A stretch of DNA of 12,865 bases from Minisyncoccota bacterium (GCA_016763615.1 JAESTJ010000009.1:1-12865); one strand, 5' to 3'; shown: positions 1 through 6,244, counted from the first letter of the stretch. Numbers and translations are program-made. The notes: generated by a model not told the origin, from the sequence alone.

Positions 1-32
1 GAACTTCTAAATTAGCATTAAAAATTTCTATC

Positions 33-1379
33 ATGGCTTTATTTGACTTAAAGGTGATTAACTCAGTGTTTGAAGAACTTGAGCAAGACCGAGGAATTCC
101 CAGAGAAAAAGTTATCAGTGCAATCGAACTTGCTCTTGCTGCAGCATACAAGAAAGAATATGGAAAACGCGGACAAATTATTCGCGCATTGTTCAATATG
201 GAAATTGGAGATGTCGAATATAAACAAATTAAAATTGTAGTAGACGATACACTTGTGTATCAAGAGGATGAAGAAGAGGATGAAGAAGAACGAACACGCT
301 TCAATCCTGAACATCATATAATGATTGAGGACGCTCGCCGAATAAAGAAGGAGGTGGAGATTGACGATGAACTTGATTTCCCTCTTGAGACTCAGAAAGA
401 CTTTGGACGTATCGCAGCTCAAACTGCAAAGCAGGTAATCATGCTAAAAATTCGTGAAGCAGAAAAGATTTCTATACTGGAAGAGTTCGGAGAACGCGAA
501 GGAGAAGTCGTATCAGGACATGTCCAACGATTCGAGAGAGGAAATCTTTATGTCGATCTTGGTCGTGCAACAGGTATCTTGCCGTACGAAGAACAAATTC
601 CAGGAGAGCGATACCGCCAAGGTGAGCGTATTCGTGCTCTACTCTACAAAGTAGACGAAAGTCCACGTGGAACATTCTTGAAATTGTCACGCTCGAATTC
701 ACGATTTTTAGTGAAACTCTTTGAATTAGAATCTCCTGAACTTGCAAATGGAACTATCGAAATTAAAGAGGTTGCACGCGAAGCAGGTTCTCGTTCAAAA
801 CTCGCAGTAATCACCCACGACGATCATATTGATCCGGTCGGTTCTCTTGTTGGACAACGCGGTGTGCGTGTTTCAACAGTAACCAGTGAGCTCGGTGGAG
901 AAAAAATTGACATCATCGAATGGGCTGAAGATACTCAAGAATTCATTGAACGTGCGCTCTCACCAGCTGAGATTCTTGGTGTAGAGATTACCGAAGACGA
1001 AGAAGGTAACAAGCGCGCCTCGGTTGAAGTAACTGAAGACCAGCAATCCCTCGCAATCGGTCGAGGTGGGCAAAATGTACGACTTGCTGCCAAATTAACT
1101 GGTTGGGGAATCGATATTACTTCAGCTGAAGCCGATGCAAATGCAGAAGCTAAAGCCAAGGCAAACGCTGAAGAAGAAGCTACTGACGACCCTGTTGAGG
1201 TGGTGGACGAGGCCGTTGAAAAAGTAGCCGAGATCGCAAAAGAAGAAAGCGAAGTCCCGTTAGAAGCAGGAACTGAAAGTTCCGAAGATTCAAATGGGGA
1301 AGAAAAACCAGCCGACGCAGCGGAACCTGCCCGCGCCGAAAAGGCAGGCGAGGAAACTCCAAAAGAGGAAGACAAATAG
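33..1379 (+). CDS. nusA: Transcription termination/antitermination factor NusA
   Basis: NusA binds RNA polymerase and nascent RNA and modulates pausing, termination and antitermination in the cytoplasm. The 448-residue protein shows the family order: an N-terminal RNAP-binding domain (about 1-150, opening MALFDLKVINSVFEEL), an S1 domain (about 155-220, with the GNLYVDLGRATGILP strand), KH1 (GSLVGQRGVRV at 270-280) and KH2 (SLAIGRGGQNVRLAAKLTGW at 339-358). Two features are unusual. An acidic run (QEDEEEDEEE, 77-86) is inserted in the N-terminal domain, and an Ala/Glu-rich, highly acidic low-complexity tail (about 370-448) follows KH2 in place of ordered C-terminal repeats. The ATG start lies only 32 bases into the window and has no clear Shine-Dalgarno. 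The gene is followed by a strong terminator, so it is not co-transcribed with infB in this window. Identity is very secure. Confidence 0.97.
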   Translation: MALFDLKVINSVFEELEQDRGIPREKVISAIELALAAAYKKEYGKRGQIIRALFNMEIGDVEYKQIKIVVDDTLVYQEDEEEDEEERTRFNPEHHIMIEDARRIKKEVEIDDELDFPLETQKDFGRIAAQTAKQVIMLKIREAEKISILEEFGEREGEVVSGHVQRFERGNLYVDLGRATGILPYEEQIPGERYRQGERIRALLYKVDESPRGTFLKLSRSNSRFLVKLFELESPELANGTIEIKEVAREAGSRSKLAVITHDDHIDPVGSLVGQRGVRVSTVTSELGGEKIDIIEWAEDTQEFIERALSPAEILGVEITEDEEGNKRASVEVTEDQQSLAIGRGGQNVRLAAKLTGWGIDITSAEADANAEAKAKANAEEEATDDPVEVVDEAVEKVAEIAKEESEVPLEAGTESSEDSNGEEKPADAAEPARAEKAGEETPKEEDK

Positions 1380-1400
1380 CAATCTCCAAAAAACTATAAA

Positions 1401-1430
1401 ATAAAACCCACTCAGTCGAGTGGGTTTTAT
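1401..1430. terminator. Bidirectional intrinsic terminator shared by nusA and ppa
   Basis: A perfect 13 bp stem (1401-1413 with 1418-1430) around the loop AGTC contains the GC core CCCACTC/GAGTGGG and A/T flanks. T runs follow it on the + strand and, as the complement, on the - strand. It sits between the convergent ends of nusA and ppa. Confidence 0.92.
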
Positions 1431-1453
1431 TTTTAGTTCAAGTGTATTAGAGA

Positions 1454-1984
1454 TTATTGACTGTTGTAACGTTCAATACATTCCTTAATTACCTCAATTG
1501 CAGCCGCAGTATCTCCATACCCAAGAACTTTAGTAGTTCCTCGTTTTCGAAGGTCTTTATACGTACTGAAATGGTACTCAATCTTGTCTTTCCATACCTG
1601 ACCAAGATCATCGAGAGTCTTGATTCGGTCTCCATTATCATAATCAGTTGCTGGTACACAAATAACTTTATGATCCTTCTCTCCTCCGTCTTCAAAGTTA
1701 AGTACCCCAAGTATCTTTGCCTCAACCACCACTCCTGTCGGAATTGGCTCTGAGGTAACTAGTAGTGTATCGAGCTCATCACCATCCTCATCAAGTGTTG
1801 CAGGTATAAAACCGTAATTGGAAGGTTTCGCAAAAATTGCAGGCTCAACTCTGTCGAGCTCAAATGTACCTTTGTCTCTGTTATATTCAATTTTCAGTAT
1901 GGATTTCTCTGAAATTTCGACAACTGTATTGATTTTAAAGTTACCGAGGTCACCAGGAGTATATAATTTATTGTAATCAGTCAT
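1454..1984 (-). CDS. ppa: Inorganic pyrophosphatase, family I
   Basis: Hydrolyses pyrophosphate to two phosphates in the cytoplasm, pulling biosynthetic reactions forward. From the ATG at 1984 the protein has 176 residues, the usual length for bacterial family I enzymes. The signature DGDELD (67-72) fits the family pattern D-x-D-[PE]-[LIVMF]-D that supplies metal ligands. Other conserved parts are EYNRDKG (33-39), KPSNYGFIP (53-61), PATDYDNGD (111-119) and YKDLRKRG (142-149). The frame stays open upstream to 2059, which would add 25 residues. I reject that start because the family begins near MTDYNKLYTPG and because an extended -10 promoter lies inside the added stretch. It converges with nusA on a shared terminator. 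Confidence 0.96.
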   Translation of the reverse strand: MTDYNKLYTPGDLGNFKINTVVEISEKSILKIEYNRDKGTFELDRVEPAIFAKPSNYGFIPATLDEDGDELDTLLVTSEPIPTGVVVEAKILGVLNFEDGGEKDHKVICVPATDYDNGDRIKTLDDLGQVWKDKIEYHFSTYKDLRKRGTTKVLGYGDTAAAIEVIKECIERYNSQ

Positions 1985-1996
1985 ATGTATGTCGAG

Positions 1997-2005
1997 ATTA
2001 TAGCA
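1997..2005 (-). promoter_or_regulatory. Extended -10 promoter of ppa
   Basis: The minus strand reads TGCTATAAT, a TGn-extended consensus -10. Twelve bases separate it from the ATG at 1984, so the expected transcript begins only about 5 bases before the start codon. No convincing -35 element is seen. Confidence 0.7.
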
Positions 2006-2157
2006 TTTCCTATTGATACGCAAGTCGCGTTCACCATTAACACCCTCCGCTCGCCTCACATTTAGTTAATGGTACTATTTTAGGTAAGAAATGGCGAAAT
2101 ATATCGTCTGTTTCTATACGTTACTAGTTTTATTATTAACCTTTAAAAGAAAAGACT

Positions 2158-3135
2158 ATGACACATACAAGAAAGATAGCGATGGCTTTTGTAGCCACGA
2201 TGATGTTTGTGCTCGCATTCATCACACTGGGTACCCAAAGTGCAGCAGCTCAGCAAGCTTTTGATGTACCTTCCGCAAGAGACGACCGAGGGGGTGATCG
2301 CCCTGCTCGAATTGCGCCTATACGAGAGTTAAATCAGCGCGCCAAAGATGCACGCCAAGAAGTACGTGGTGACATACGCGATGCACGTGAAAATCGCGAT
2401 GAATTTCGTTACGACGTACGAGAGAAGCGTGATGAATTTCGTAATCGTGCTGTGGAGACACGAAGCGACTTCCGTGAAGAGGCTCAAGGAGAGCGCGGTG
2501 AAATCAGAGACGATGCTAAAATTCGTCGAGATGAAATCAAGGCTGAACTTGATGCAGCAGACACTCCTGAAGCCCGAAAAGAAATTCTCAAAGCGGCTCG
2601 AAAAGAACGAGATGAAATGCGCAAGGATGCATTAGAAAAAAGGGAAGAATTTCGTGGACGTGCTAAAGACTTACGATCTGACCTCAAAGAACATCGTAAA
2701 GAATTTCGCTCGGAAATCAAAACCGAGGTAGGCCAACGAATTAAAGCTCACTTGGAAGGAATTCTAAACCGTGTATCCAATGCTCTTGAGAAGTTTACGG
2801 ACATCTTAGACCGCGTAAACAACAAGCTTGCCGAACTTGAAGCAAACGGAGTAGACACTACTGATGCAACTCGTGCTGCAGCCATTGCTGAGCAAGCTAT
2901 TCAAGACGCTTCGAGCACTTTAGCAGACGCTCGCACAGTATTTGAAAGGGCTTTAGCATCAGATAACCCTCGCGAGTTCATTGATGAAATGAAAGCTGCA
3001 GTTCGTACAGCAACCGAGGCCGTAAAAGATGCGCACAAAGCACTCAAAGACGCTCTTAAAGAATTAAGAGAACTTATTCGCTCAAATAACGATGCAGACA
3101 ACGATGGGGATTCTCTCCCTAACGACGGTGCGTAG
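2158..3135 (+). CDS. Secreted highly charged coiled-coil protein, function unknown
   Basis: I do not recognise a named family. The 325-residue protein begins with a clear Sec signal peptide (basic THTRK, hydrophobic core 7-24, likely cleavage after Ala31 in QSAAA). The mature part is almost entirely helical and very rich in Arg, Glu and Asp. Residues about 65-115 and 145-190 repeat an 11-residue unit of the form RDEFRxxAxEx (ENRDEFRYDVR, EKRDEFRNRAV, ETRSDFREEAQ; later RDEMRKDALEK, REEFRGRAKDL). That spacing suggests hendecad coiled coils. A second Ala-rich helical region runs about 190-310. The tail DADNDGDSLPNDG resembles a DxDxDG calcium loop. It is probably exported and periplasmic or extracellular. 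Only 23 bp separate it from the next gene, a membrane protein, so the two are likely one transcript. Confidence 0.85.
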   Translation: MTHTRKIAMAFVATMMFVLAFITLGTQSAAAQQAFDVPSARDDRGGDRPARIAPIRELNQRAKDARQEVRGDIRDARENRDEFRYDVREKRDEFRNRAVETRSDFREEAQGERGEIRDDAKIRRDEIKAELDAADTPEARKEILKAARKERDEMRKDALEKREEFRGRAKDLRSDLKEHRKEFRSEIKTEVGQRIKAHLEGILNRVSNALEKFTDILDRVNNKLAELEANGVDTTDATRAAAIAEQAIQDASSTLADARTVFERALASDNPREFIDEMKAAVRTATEAVKDAHKALKDALKELRELIRSNNDADNDGDSLPNDGA

Positions 3136-3158
3136 TATATTTGTTAATCTAGTAACGT

Positions 3159-3572
3159 ATGGAAGAACTAAATGGAAATAACAACAACGTGGCTCCTAAT
3201 ATGAATCCAGGAACTCCTGATTTACAGAAGCCAGCACAAGTGCAACAAGAAGTACCTAGTACCATGTCACCACAAACACCTAACCAAAACCAAGAAGCTG
3301 CTCCTGCACCAAAATCAGGTGGCAAGGGTCCAATGGTAGGTATAGTAGTTATTATTATTCTACTTATATTTGGTGGCTTGTACTTCTGGGGAGCATCCCT
3401 CAACAGTGCCCAACTAAACGAAGACACCATCTTCGATGAAGCAGCAAATAATGACATCGCAGCTCCAAGTGATGAGCCTGCACAAATTGAAAGTGATTTA
3501 GATGCATTCAACACCGACGATTTTGAGGCTCAGCTCGATGCTGACCTAGAAGCGCTTGAAGCAGAACTCTAG
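3159..3572 (+). CDS. Small single-pass membrane protein, function unknown
   Basis: The 137-residue protein has an Asn/Pro/Gln-rich, low-complexity N-terminus (1-55), one strong transmembrane segment (about 58-78, MVGIVVIIILLIFGGLYFWG), and an acidic C-terminus rich in Asp, Glu, Ala and Leu (DLDAFNTDDFEAQLDADL). The basic KSGGK just before the membrane segment suggests the N-terminus is inside and the acidic tail outside. It starts 23 bp after the secreted coiled-coil gene and is probably in the same operon. An acidic external tail could contact a basic or mixed-charge exported partner, but that is only inference. No enzyme motif is visible. Confidence 0.8.
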   Translation: MEELNGNNNNVAPNMNPGTPDLQKPAQVQQEVPSTMSPQTPNQNQEAAPAPKSGGKGPMVGIVVIIILLIFGGLYFWGASLNSAQLNEDTIFDEAANNDIAAPSDEPAQIESDLDAFNTDDFEAQLDADLEALEAEL

Positions 3573-3600
3573 CAGAACACTCACAATCGGCGAAATTACT

Positions 3601-3669
3601 TGTCGAACTTCGTAAAGTTTCAATCGCAGTATTACTCATACAGCTCAATCGACTTTACTTGTTTTCCTC
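3601..3669. repeat. Dispersed intergenic repeat, copy 1
   Basis: This stretch is nearly identical to 11212-11280. An invariant core of 31 bp runs from TCAATCGCAGTATTACTC (3620) through ACAGCTCAATC. GTAAAGT (3612-3618) and ACTTTAC (3652-3658) are perfect inverted complements enclosing that core, and TCAATCG occurs at both ends of the loop. Like copy 2, it lies 20-30 bp after a stop codon and before an intrinsic terminator, so it would be in the 3' end of the mRNA. Function unknown. Confidence 0.85.
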
Positions 3670-3727
3670 TAATTTCATCCAATTGAGAAAGTTCTGCAGG
3701 TATACACATGTGTACGAAAAGTGAATA

Positions 3728-3763
3728 AATAAACCCCTCGATTAACCGAGGGGTTTATTTTTT
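3728..3763. terminator. Bidirectional terminator between the envelope operon and the RT gene
   Basis: A perfect 13 bp stem (3728-3740 with 3747-3759) encloses a 6-base loop. It is followed on the + strand by a T run (3758-3763). On the minus strand its arm encodes the last codons of the reverse transcriptase, whose TAA (3744-3742) lies in the loop. Confidence 0.9.
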
Positions 3764-4740
3764 ACCATCTGTTGGTGAAGCTTTTTCGCATTACCATACT
3801 TCAGCAACCCAACGTACGATTGAATAACTGCTTCATCTTCCGTTTCTTCAACACACTTCAACATCCTGCGTTTTGTAACTGTTCGTAGCACTCTGTGGTT
3901 TGCAAAATGCACCCAACCCAAGAAATCGATACCCGAAGCAAAAGTTTCAAGTGATACTTTTCGCGGATGTAGATGTAGCTTTAGTTCATCTTCTAAGAAT
4001 ACTTCGATGCATCGCAGTATTCTTTTGATTTGGGCTTTGTTGTGCGAAAGAAATACAAAGTCGTCAGCATAGCGAACGTACTGTTTCGCTGTGAGTGTGT
4101 GTTTTACGAATTGGTCAAACTCATTCATGTATATATTGACGAGTAATTGCGAAGTAAGGTTGCCAAGCGGAAGTCCCTTATCAGAAATACCGGAATTGAA
4201 ACTATCGACCACTTGTTTGAGAAGCCACATTGTATTTTCGTCTGGTATATATTTTTCAAGAATCTTTGTGAGTATTTGCTGATCGACAGACGCAAAAAAC
4301 TTCTTGATGTCGCATTTCAATACCCAGCATGTCCGTGTGTGATTCTTGGATACTTTGTATGCAAATGAACGAAATCTGTCTATCGCCCTGTGTGTTCCTT
4401 TTTCTTTTCTGCACGAATATGAATCTGCTATGAACGTTTTATCAAAGAACGGATACAGTTGTCTATACAATGCATGGTGGAGAAGTCGGTCACGTATCGA
4501 TGCTTTGTGAATGTTTCGTGGTTTGGGGTCGGAAATATTAAATGCTTCATAAGGGCCGTGAGTGTAGGTTTTGTGTTTAAGGTCGTGGTGGAGTGTAAGA
4601 ATATTGTCCATGAGACTCAACTGAAACTCTTGTACATCTGCACGTGTACGCTTTCCGCGCACAAACTCTTTCCATGCATCAAGCAAATTCCCAACTGAAA
4701 TGATATTATCGTAGGCATGAGGAAATTGCATTCGCGACAT
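3742..4740 (-). CDS. DGR reverse transcriptase
   Basis: Copies the TR RNA into adenine-mutagenised cDNA, which replaces the VR of the target gene (mutagenic homing). The 332-residue protein has the ordered RT motifs: RDRLLHHALYRQL (83-95), the catalytic Asp in KCDIKKFFASVD (142-153), LPLGNLTSQ (190-198), YVRYADDFVFLS (221-232) with the YADD catalytic pair, and GIDFLGW (270-276). The GxxxSQ form in motif 4, instead of the QGxxxSP of retroviral and group II RTs, is typical of DGR enzymes. The TR/VR pair and Avd alongside confirm the assignment. No maturase or endonuclease domain is present. Met4 (ATG at 4731, with AGGGA nine bases upstream) is an alternative start. The 5' end overlaps that of divergent avd. 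Confidence 0.97.
   Translation of the reverse strand: MSRMQFPHAYDNIISVGNLLDAWKEFVRGKRTRADVQEFQLSLMDNILTLHHDLKHKTYTHGPYEAFNISDPKPRNIHKASIRDRLLHHALYRQLYPFFDKTFIADSYSCRKEKGTHRAIDRFRSFAYKVSKNHTRTCWVLKCDIKKFFASVDQQILTKILEKYIPDENTMWLLKQVVDSFNSGISDKGLPLGNLTSQLLVNIYMNEFDQFVKHTLTAKQYVRYADDFVFLSHNKAQIKRILRCIEVFLEDELKLHLHPRKVSLETFASGIDFLGWVHFANHRVLRTVTKRRMLKCVEETEDEAVIQSYVGLLKYGNAKKLHQQMVKNKPLG
4701..4709 (+). promoter_or_regulatory. Extended -10 promoter of avd, inside the RT gene
   Basis: TGATATTAT is a TGn-extended -10 ending 7 bases before the ATG at 4717, so the transcript would start at or next to the start codon. It lies within the first codons of the RT gene on the other strand. It is the main reason for choosing ATG 4717 for avd. 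Confidence 0.55.
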
Positions 4741-5121
4741 TCCCTAAATCGTACCCCCCCCTCGGGGATTTTGCCAGTTCTTGAACGAGTAAAAAGTACG
4801 TATTTACAATGGGTAGCATTTCATCAAACTCTTCCAAAAATTCACCGCTACACACTTGGTGCACGAATCGACACTTTGTTTGTTGAAATAATTGAGGCAG
4901 CAGCAGTCGCAGCTTTTCTATCACCTCAAGAAAAACTGCCGTGGGTGCGTCTTGCAATACGCAAACTCGATGCTCTTAAAATATTACTGATGGTTCTCTG
5001 GGAAACGAAATCTCTGGGCAACAAAAAATATATCATGCTCTCGAAAAACTTAGATGAAATCGGAAGAATGTTCGGCGGATGGTTTGGGCAACTTACAAAA
5101 CAAAACTCTCCCAGAAAATAG
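4717..5121 (+). CDS. avd: DGR accessory protein Avd (four-helix bundle)
   Basis: Avd-type proteins form a basic, barrel-like oligomer of four-helix bundles that binds the DGR reverse transcriptase and its RNA and is needed for cDNA synthesis. The conserved pattern is clear: a first helix ILPVLERVKSTYLQWVAFHQ, then TLPKIHRYTLGARID (38-52), a second helix to about 68, LPWVRLAIRKLDALKILLMVLWE (74-96), and a final helix YIMLSKNLDEIGRMFGGWF. The family normally starts near ILPVLE, so the first 17 residues from ATG 4717 may be an extension and a TTG at 4771 is an alternative. I prefer 4717 because of the promoter just upstream. The gene is opposite in strand to the RT, TR and target, overlaps the RT 5' end by 24 bp, and its stop codon falls in a hairpin serving the minus strand. 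The extension crosses a C8 tract. Confidence 0.9.
   Translation: MRKLHSRHSLNRTPPSGILPVLERVKSTYLQWVAFHQTLPKIHRYTLGARIDTLFVEIIEAAAVAAFLSPQEKLPWVRLAIRKLDALKILLMVLWETKSLGNKKYIMLSKNLDEIGRMFGGWFGQLTKQNSPRK
4748..4753 (-). promoter_or_regulatory. Possible weak -10 for the RT gene, inside avd
   Basis: The minus strand reads TACGAT seven bases before the ATG at 4740, with TGGCAA 17 bases further upstream. The spacing copies that of the other start-codon-adjacent promoters in the window. The match is poor, and the spacer contains the G8 tract, so this is tentative. Confidence 0.25.
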
Positions 5122-5127
5122 GGAGAG
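5106..5127 (-). terminator. Terminator of the TR transcript, overlapping the avd stop
   Basis: CTCTCCC (5106-5112) and GGGAGAG (5121-5127) form a perfect 7 bp stem with an 8-base loop holding the avd stop codon. On the minus strand the stem is followed by TTTTGTTTTG, a U-rich tail. On the + strand it is followed by purines, so it should work only for minus-strand RNA, namely the TR transcript. Confidence 0.6.
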
Positions 5128-5138
5128 AAAGAAAAGAG

Positions 5139-5234
5139 TTGCGGACGCCACCGAACCACCAGTTGTCATTCCAATCGTTGTCGTTGCGGTTCACGCTCAC
5201 TTTACGCTCGTCGTTCCAACGATTGAAGGCAACG
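5139..5234 (-). repeat. DGR template repeat (TR)
   Basis: The 96 bp copy matches the VR at 5582-5677 (offset 443 bp). There are 15 differences, of which 14 are at TR adenines on the minus strand; 25 adenines are available. In the target frame TR would read VAFNRWNDERKVSVNRND then NDWNDNWWFGGVRN, loaded with AAY codons at the positions that vary. The 3' 21 bases (TGGTGG through CGTCCGC) contain no A. They are identical in both repeats, as expected for the fixed homing-initiation end. The same frame is open beyond both ends of the TR (5305 to 5093), but there is no evidence that it is translated. Confidence 0.97.
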
Positions 5235-5467
5235 CCGATAATGTATAAAGTACCATCCGTTCCACCACCCCTCGAGTGCTCTTGAAGTTGTATTTTATGC
5301 AGCATCTTAAATGCTCCAGTACTTTACACCAAGTATCTTCATTTTTTGAAGTTTCTGCATACCCACCCTGCTTGCAATCGTAATCGCAGACATTCTCGGT
5401 ATATGGATACTTAGCTTCGGTGGCATACAACCGTAATCGTATACATATTCACCTATTGCCGATGTAG

Positions 5468-5476
5468 ATTATATCA
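5468..5476 (-). promoter_or_regulatory. Extended -10 promoter for the TR RNA
   Basis: The minus strand reads TGATATAAT, a consensus extended -10. It lies just after the terminator of the target gene and 234 bases before the TR. No coding sequence starts near it, so it most plausibly drives the TR transcript. Confidence 0.6.
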
Positions 5477-5492
5477 AAACGTAAAAGAAAAT

Positions 5493-5522
5493 CGCCGTCT
5501 TGTCTTGAAAGACAAAACGGCG
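5493..5522 (-). terminator. Hairpin after the DGR target gene
   Basis: CGCCGT (5493-5498) pairs with ACGGCG (5517-5522), and TTGTCTT pairs with AAGACAA inside it, interrupted by one C/A mismatch. A T-rich stretch follows on the minus strand. It can end the target-gene transcript. In Bordetella phage BPP-1 a hairpin shortly after VR also stimulates homing, and this one lies 60 bp past the VR end. Confidence 0.75.
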
Positions 5523-5553
5523 AAAAAAGGTCAAAGGTTCTAAGTACAAGAGC

Positions 5554-6198
5554 CTAGTGACCAAGCGCTAAGGACTGAGGCTTGCGGACGCCACCGAACC
5601 ACCAGTCGACATTCCAATCGCGGCCGTAGCGGTACACGTCCACTCTACGCCCGTCGCGCCAACGACGGAAGGCAACGTAACACCACTTGTCTTTTTTATC
5701 CTTCCAGTGATTACCATTGGGGTGTTTGTCGGCAAATTCGGGAAAGATTTCGTTGATTTTTGTCTGGAAGAACGGACTAATCATAGACTCGCCATACTCG
5801 ACCATCTTTTTATCCACATCAACATCACTGAAGTGGCAACCATAATTACGAAAAATTACCTCTACGAGGCCGACGAGTTTCTCACCTCTCGGCATTTCGG
5901 ACACAACTTCGGAATCGGTGTATTGAGTCCGACCAGTAGAATCAATGGCTGCCTGGTTCGTTTGCTCCCAGTCGATTTTGCCACAGTCAATCAAAGCTGA
6001 AATTGTCTCATTGTCGTTTTTGACAACTCTGTGGGAGCCGTTTTGCCACAAAATTTGCGGCATGAGACCCTTCAAAAAGTCATCGACTCTGCCGTCTTTT
6101 TGGGCATCTTCAAATGCGGAACAGTGCACACCTTTGTCCCTTCCCAATTTTGCAAATCCCAGTCCTTGGTTATTCGTCATGAGCTTAATTTTAGCCAT
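5554..6198 (-). CDS. DGR target protein with C-terminal variable region
   Basis: This is the protein the DGR diversifies. It has 214 residues and no signal peptide or membrane segment, so it is probably cytoplasmic unless exported another way. The first 170 residues (MAKIKLMTNNQGLGFAKLGR onward) match no family I recognise. The variable part is residues 174-206, ending DWNVDWWFGGVRK, eight residues from the C-terminus. Eleven residues differ from the TR-encoded version: 178, 181, 183, 185, 187, 189, 191, 192, 193, 197 and 198. The invariant Trp, Phe and Gly residues would form the scaffold; C-terminal VRs usually sit in C-type-lectin-like folds, but that is not shown here. The ATG at 6198 is chosen over an in-frame ATG at 6210 because GGAGG lies five bases upstream of it. 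Confidence 0.9.
   Translation of the reverse strand: MAKIKLMTNNQGLGFAKLGRDKGVHCSAFEDAQKDGRVDDFLKGLMPQILWQNGSHRVVKNDNETISALIDCGKIDWEQTNQAAIDSTGRTQYTDSEVVSEMPRGEKLVGLVEVIFRNYGCHFSDVDVDKKMVEYGESMISPFFQTKINEIFPEFADKHPNGNHWKDKKDKWCYVAFRRWRDGRRVDVYRYGRDWNVDWWFGGVRKPQSLALGH
5582..5677 (-). repeat. DGR variable repeat (VR)
   Basis: The 96 bp counterpart of the TR at 5139-5234, lying at the 3' end of the target gene. AAT and AAC codons of the TR have become CGT, CGC, TAC and GAC; GAG became GGG, AAA became AGA, and GAC became GGC or GTC. One TR codon, AGC, reads GAC here and includes a G-to-A change, the only difference not at a TR adenine. The last 25 bp are identical to the TR. Confidence 0.97.
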
Positions 6199-6203
6199 GA
6201 AAA

Positions 6204-6208
6204 CCTCC
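6204..6208 (-). promoter_or_regulatory. Shine-Dalgarno site deciding the target-gene start
   Basis: GGAGG on the minus strand with a 5-base spacer (TTTTC) before ATG 6198. It is the clearest ribosome binding site in the window. Confidence 0.85.
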
Positions 6209-6238
6209 ATAGTTTAAGTTCCGTACACTCTCGTTAAA

Positions 6239-6244
6239 ATTATA
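6239..6244 (-). promoter_or_regulatory. -10 element of the DGR target gene
   Basis: A perfect TATAAT on the minus strand lies 40 bases before the ATG at 6198, giving a leader of about 33 nt with the Shine-Dalgarno site. There is no upstream TG and no good -35 at 16-18 bp. Confidence 0.5.

Larger units (their letters stand above)
5106..5461 (-). ncRNA. Predicted TR-containing DGR RNA
   Basis: A transcript from the extended -10 at 5476-5468 would begin near 5461, run through about 227 bases of leader and the 96-base TR, and end at the hairpin 5127-5106. The total is about 355 nt. This accounts for the 432 bp between avd and the target gene, which hold no convincing protein gene. DGR reverse transcription is known to need RNA flanking the TR, so this leader is the likely place for such structure. 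Its boundaries are inferred only from promoter and terminator sequence. Confidence 0.5.

Noticed and set aside
1985..2059. Longer ppa reading frame starting at 2059
   Set aside because: The extra 25 residues are absent from the family, and a consensus extended -10 lies within them.
3703..3714. Palindrome TACACATGTGTA before the terminator at 3728
   Set aside because: A 12 bp palindrome in A/T-rich DNA with no promoter or gene start nearby. It occurs too easily by chance to call an operator.
4706..4957. An 83-codon minus-strand frame opposite avd, in the same orientation as RT
   Set aside because: It is the antisense of avd, whose + strand frame has the conserved Avd pattern (LPKIHRYTLGARID and the following helices). 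The minus-strand product resembles nothing.
5093..5305. A 70-codon minus-strand frame containing the TR
   Set aside because: The TR is a copy of coding DNA and so stays open, and the flanks show no protein-like features or start signal. It is the template, not a gene.
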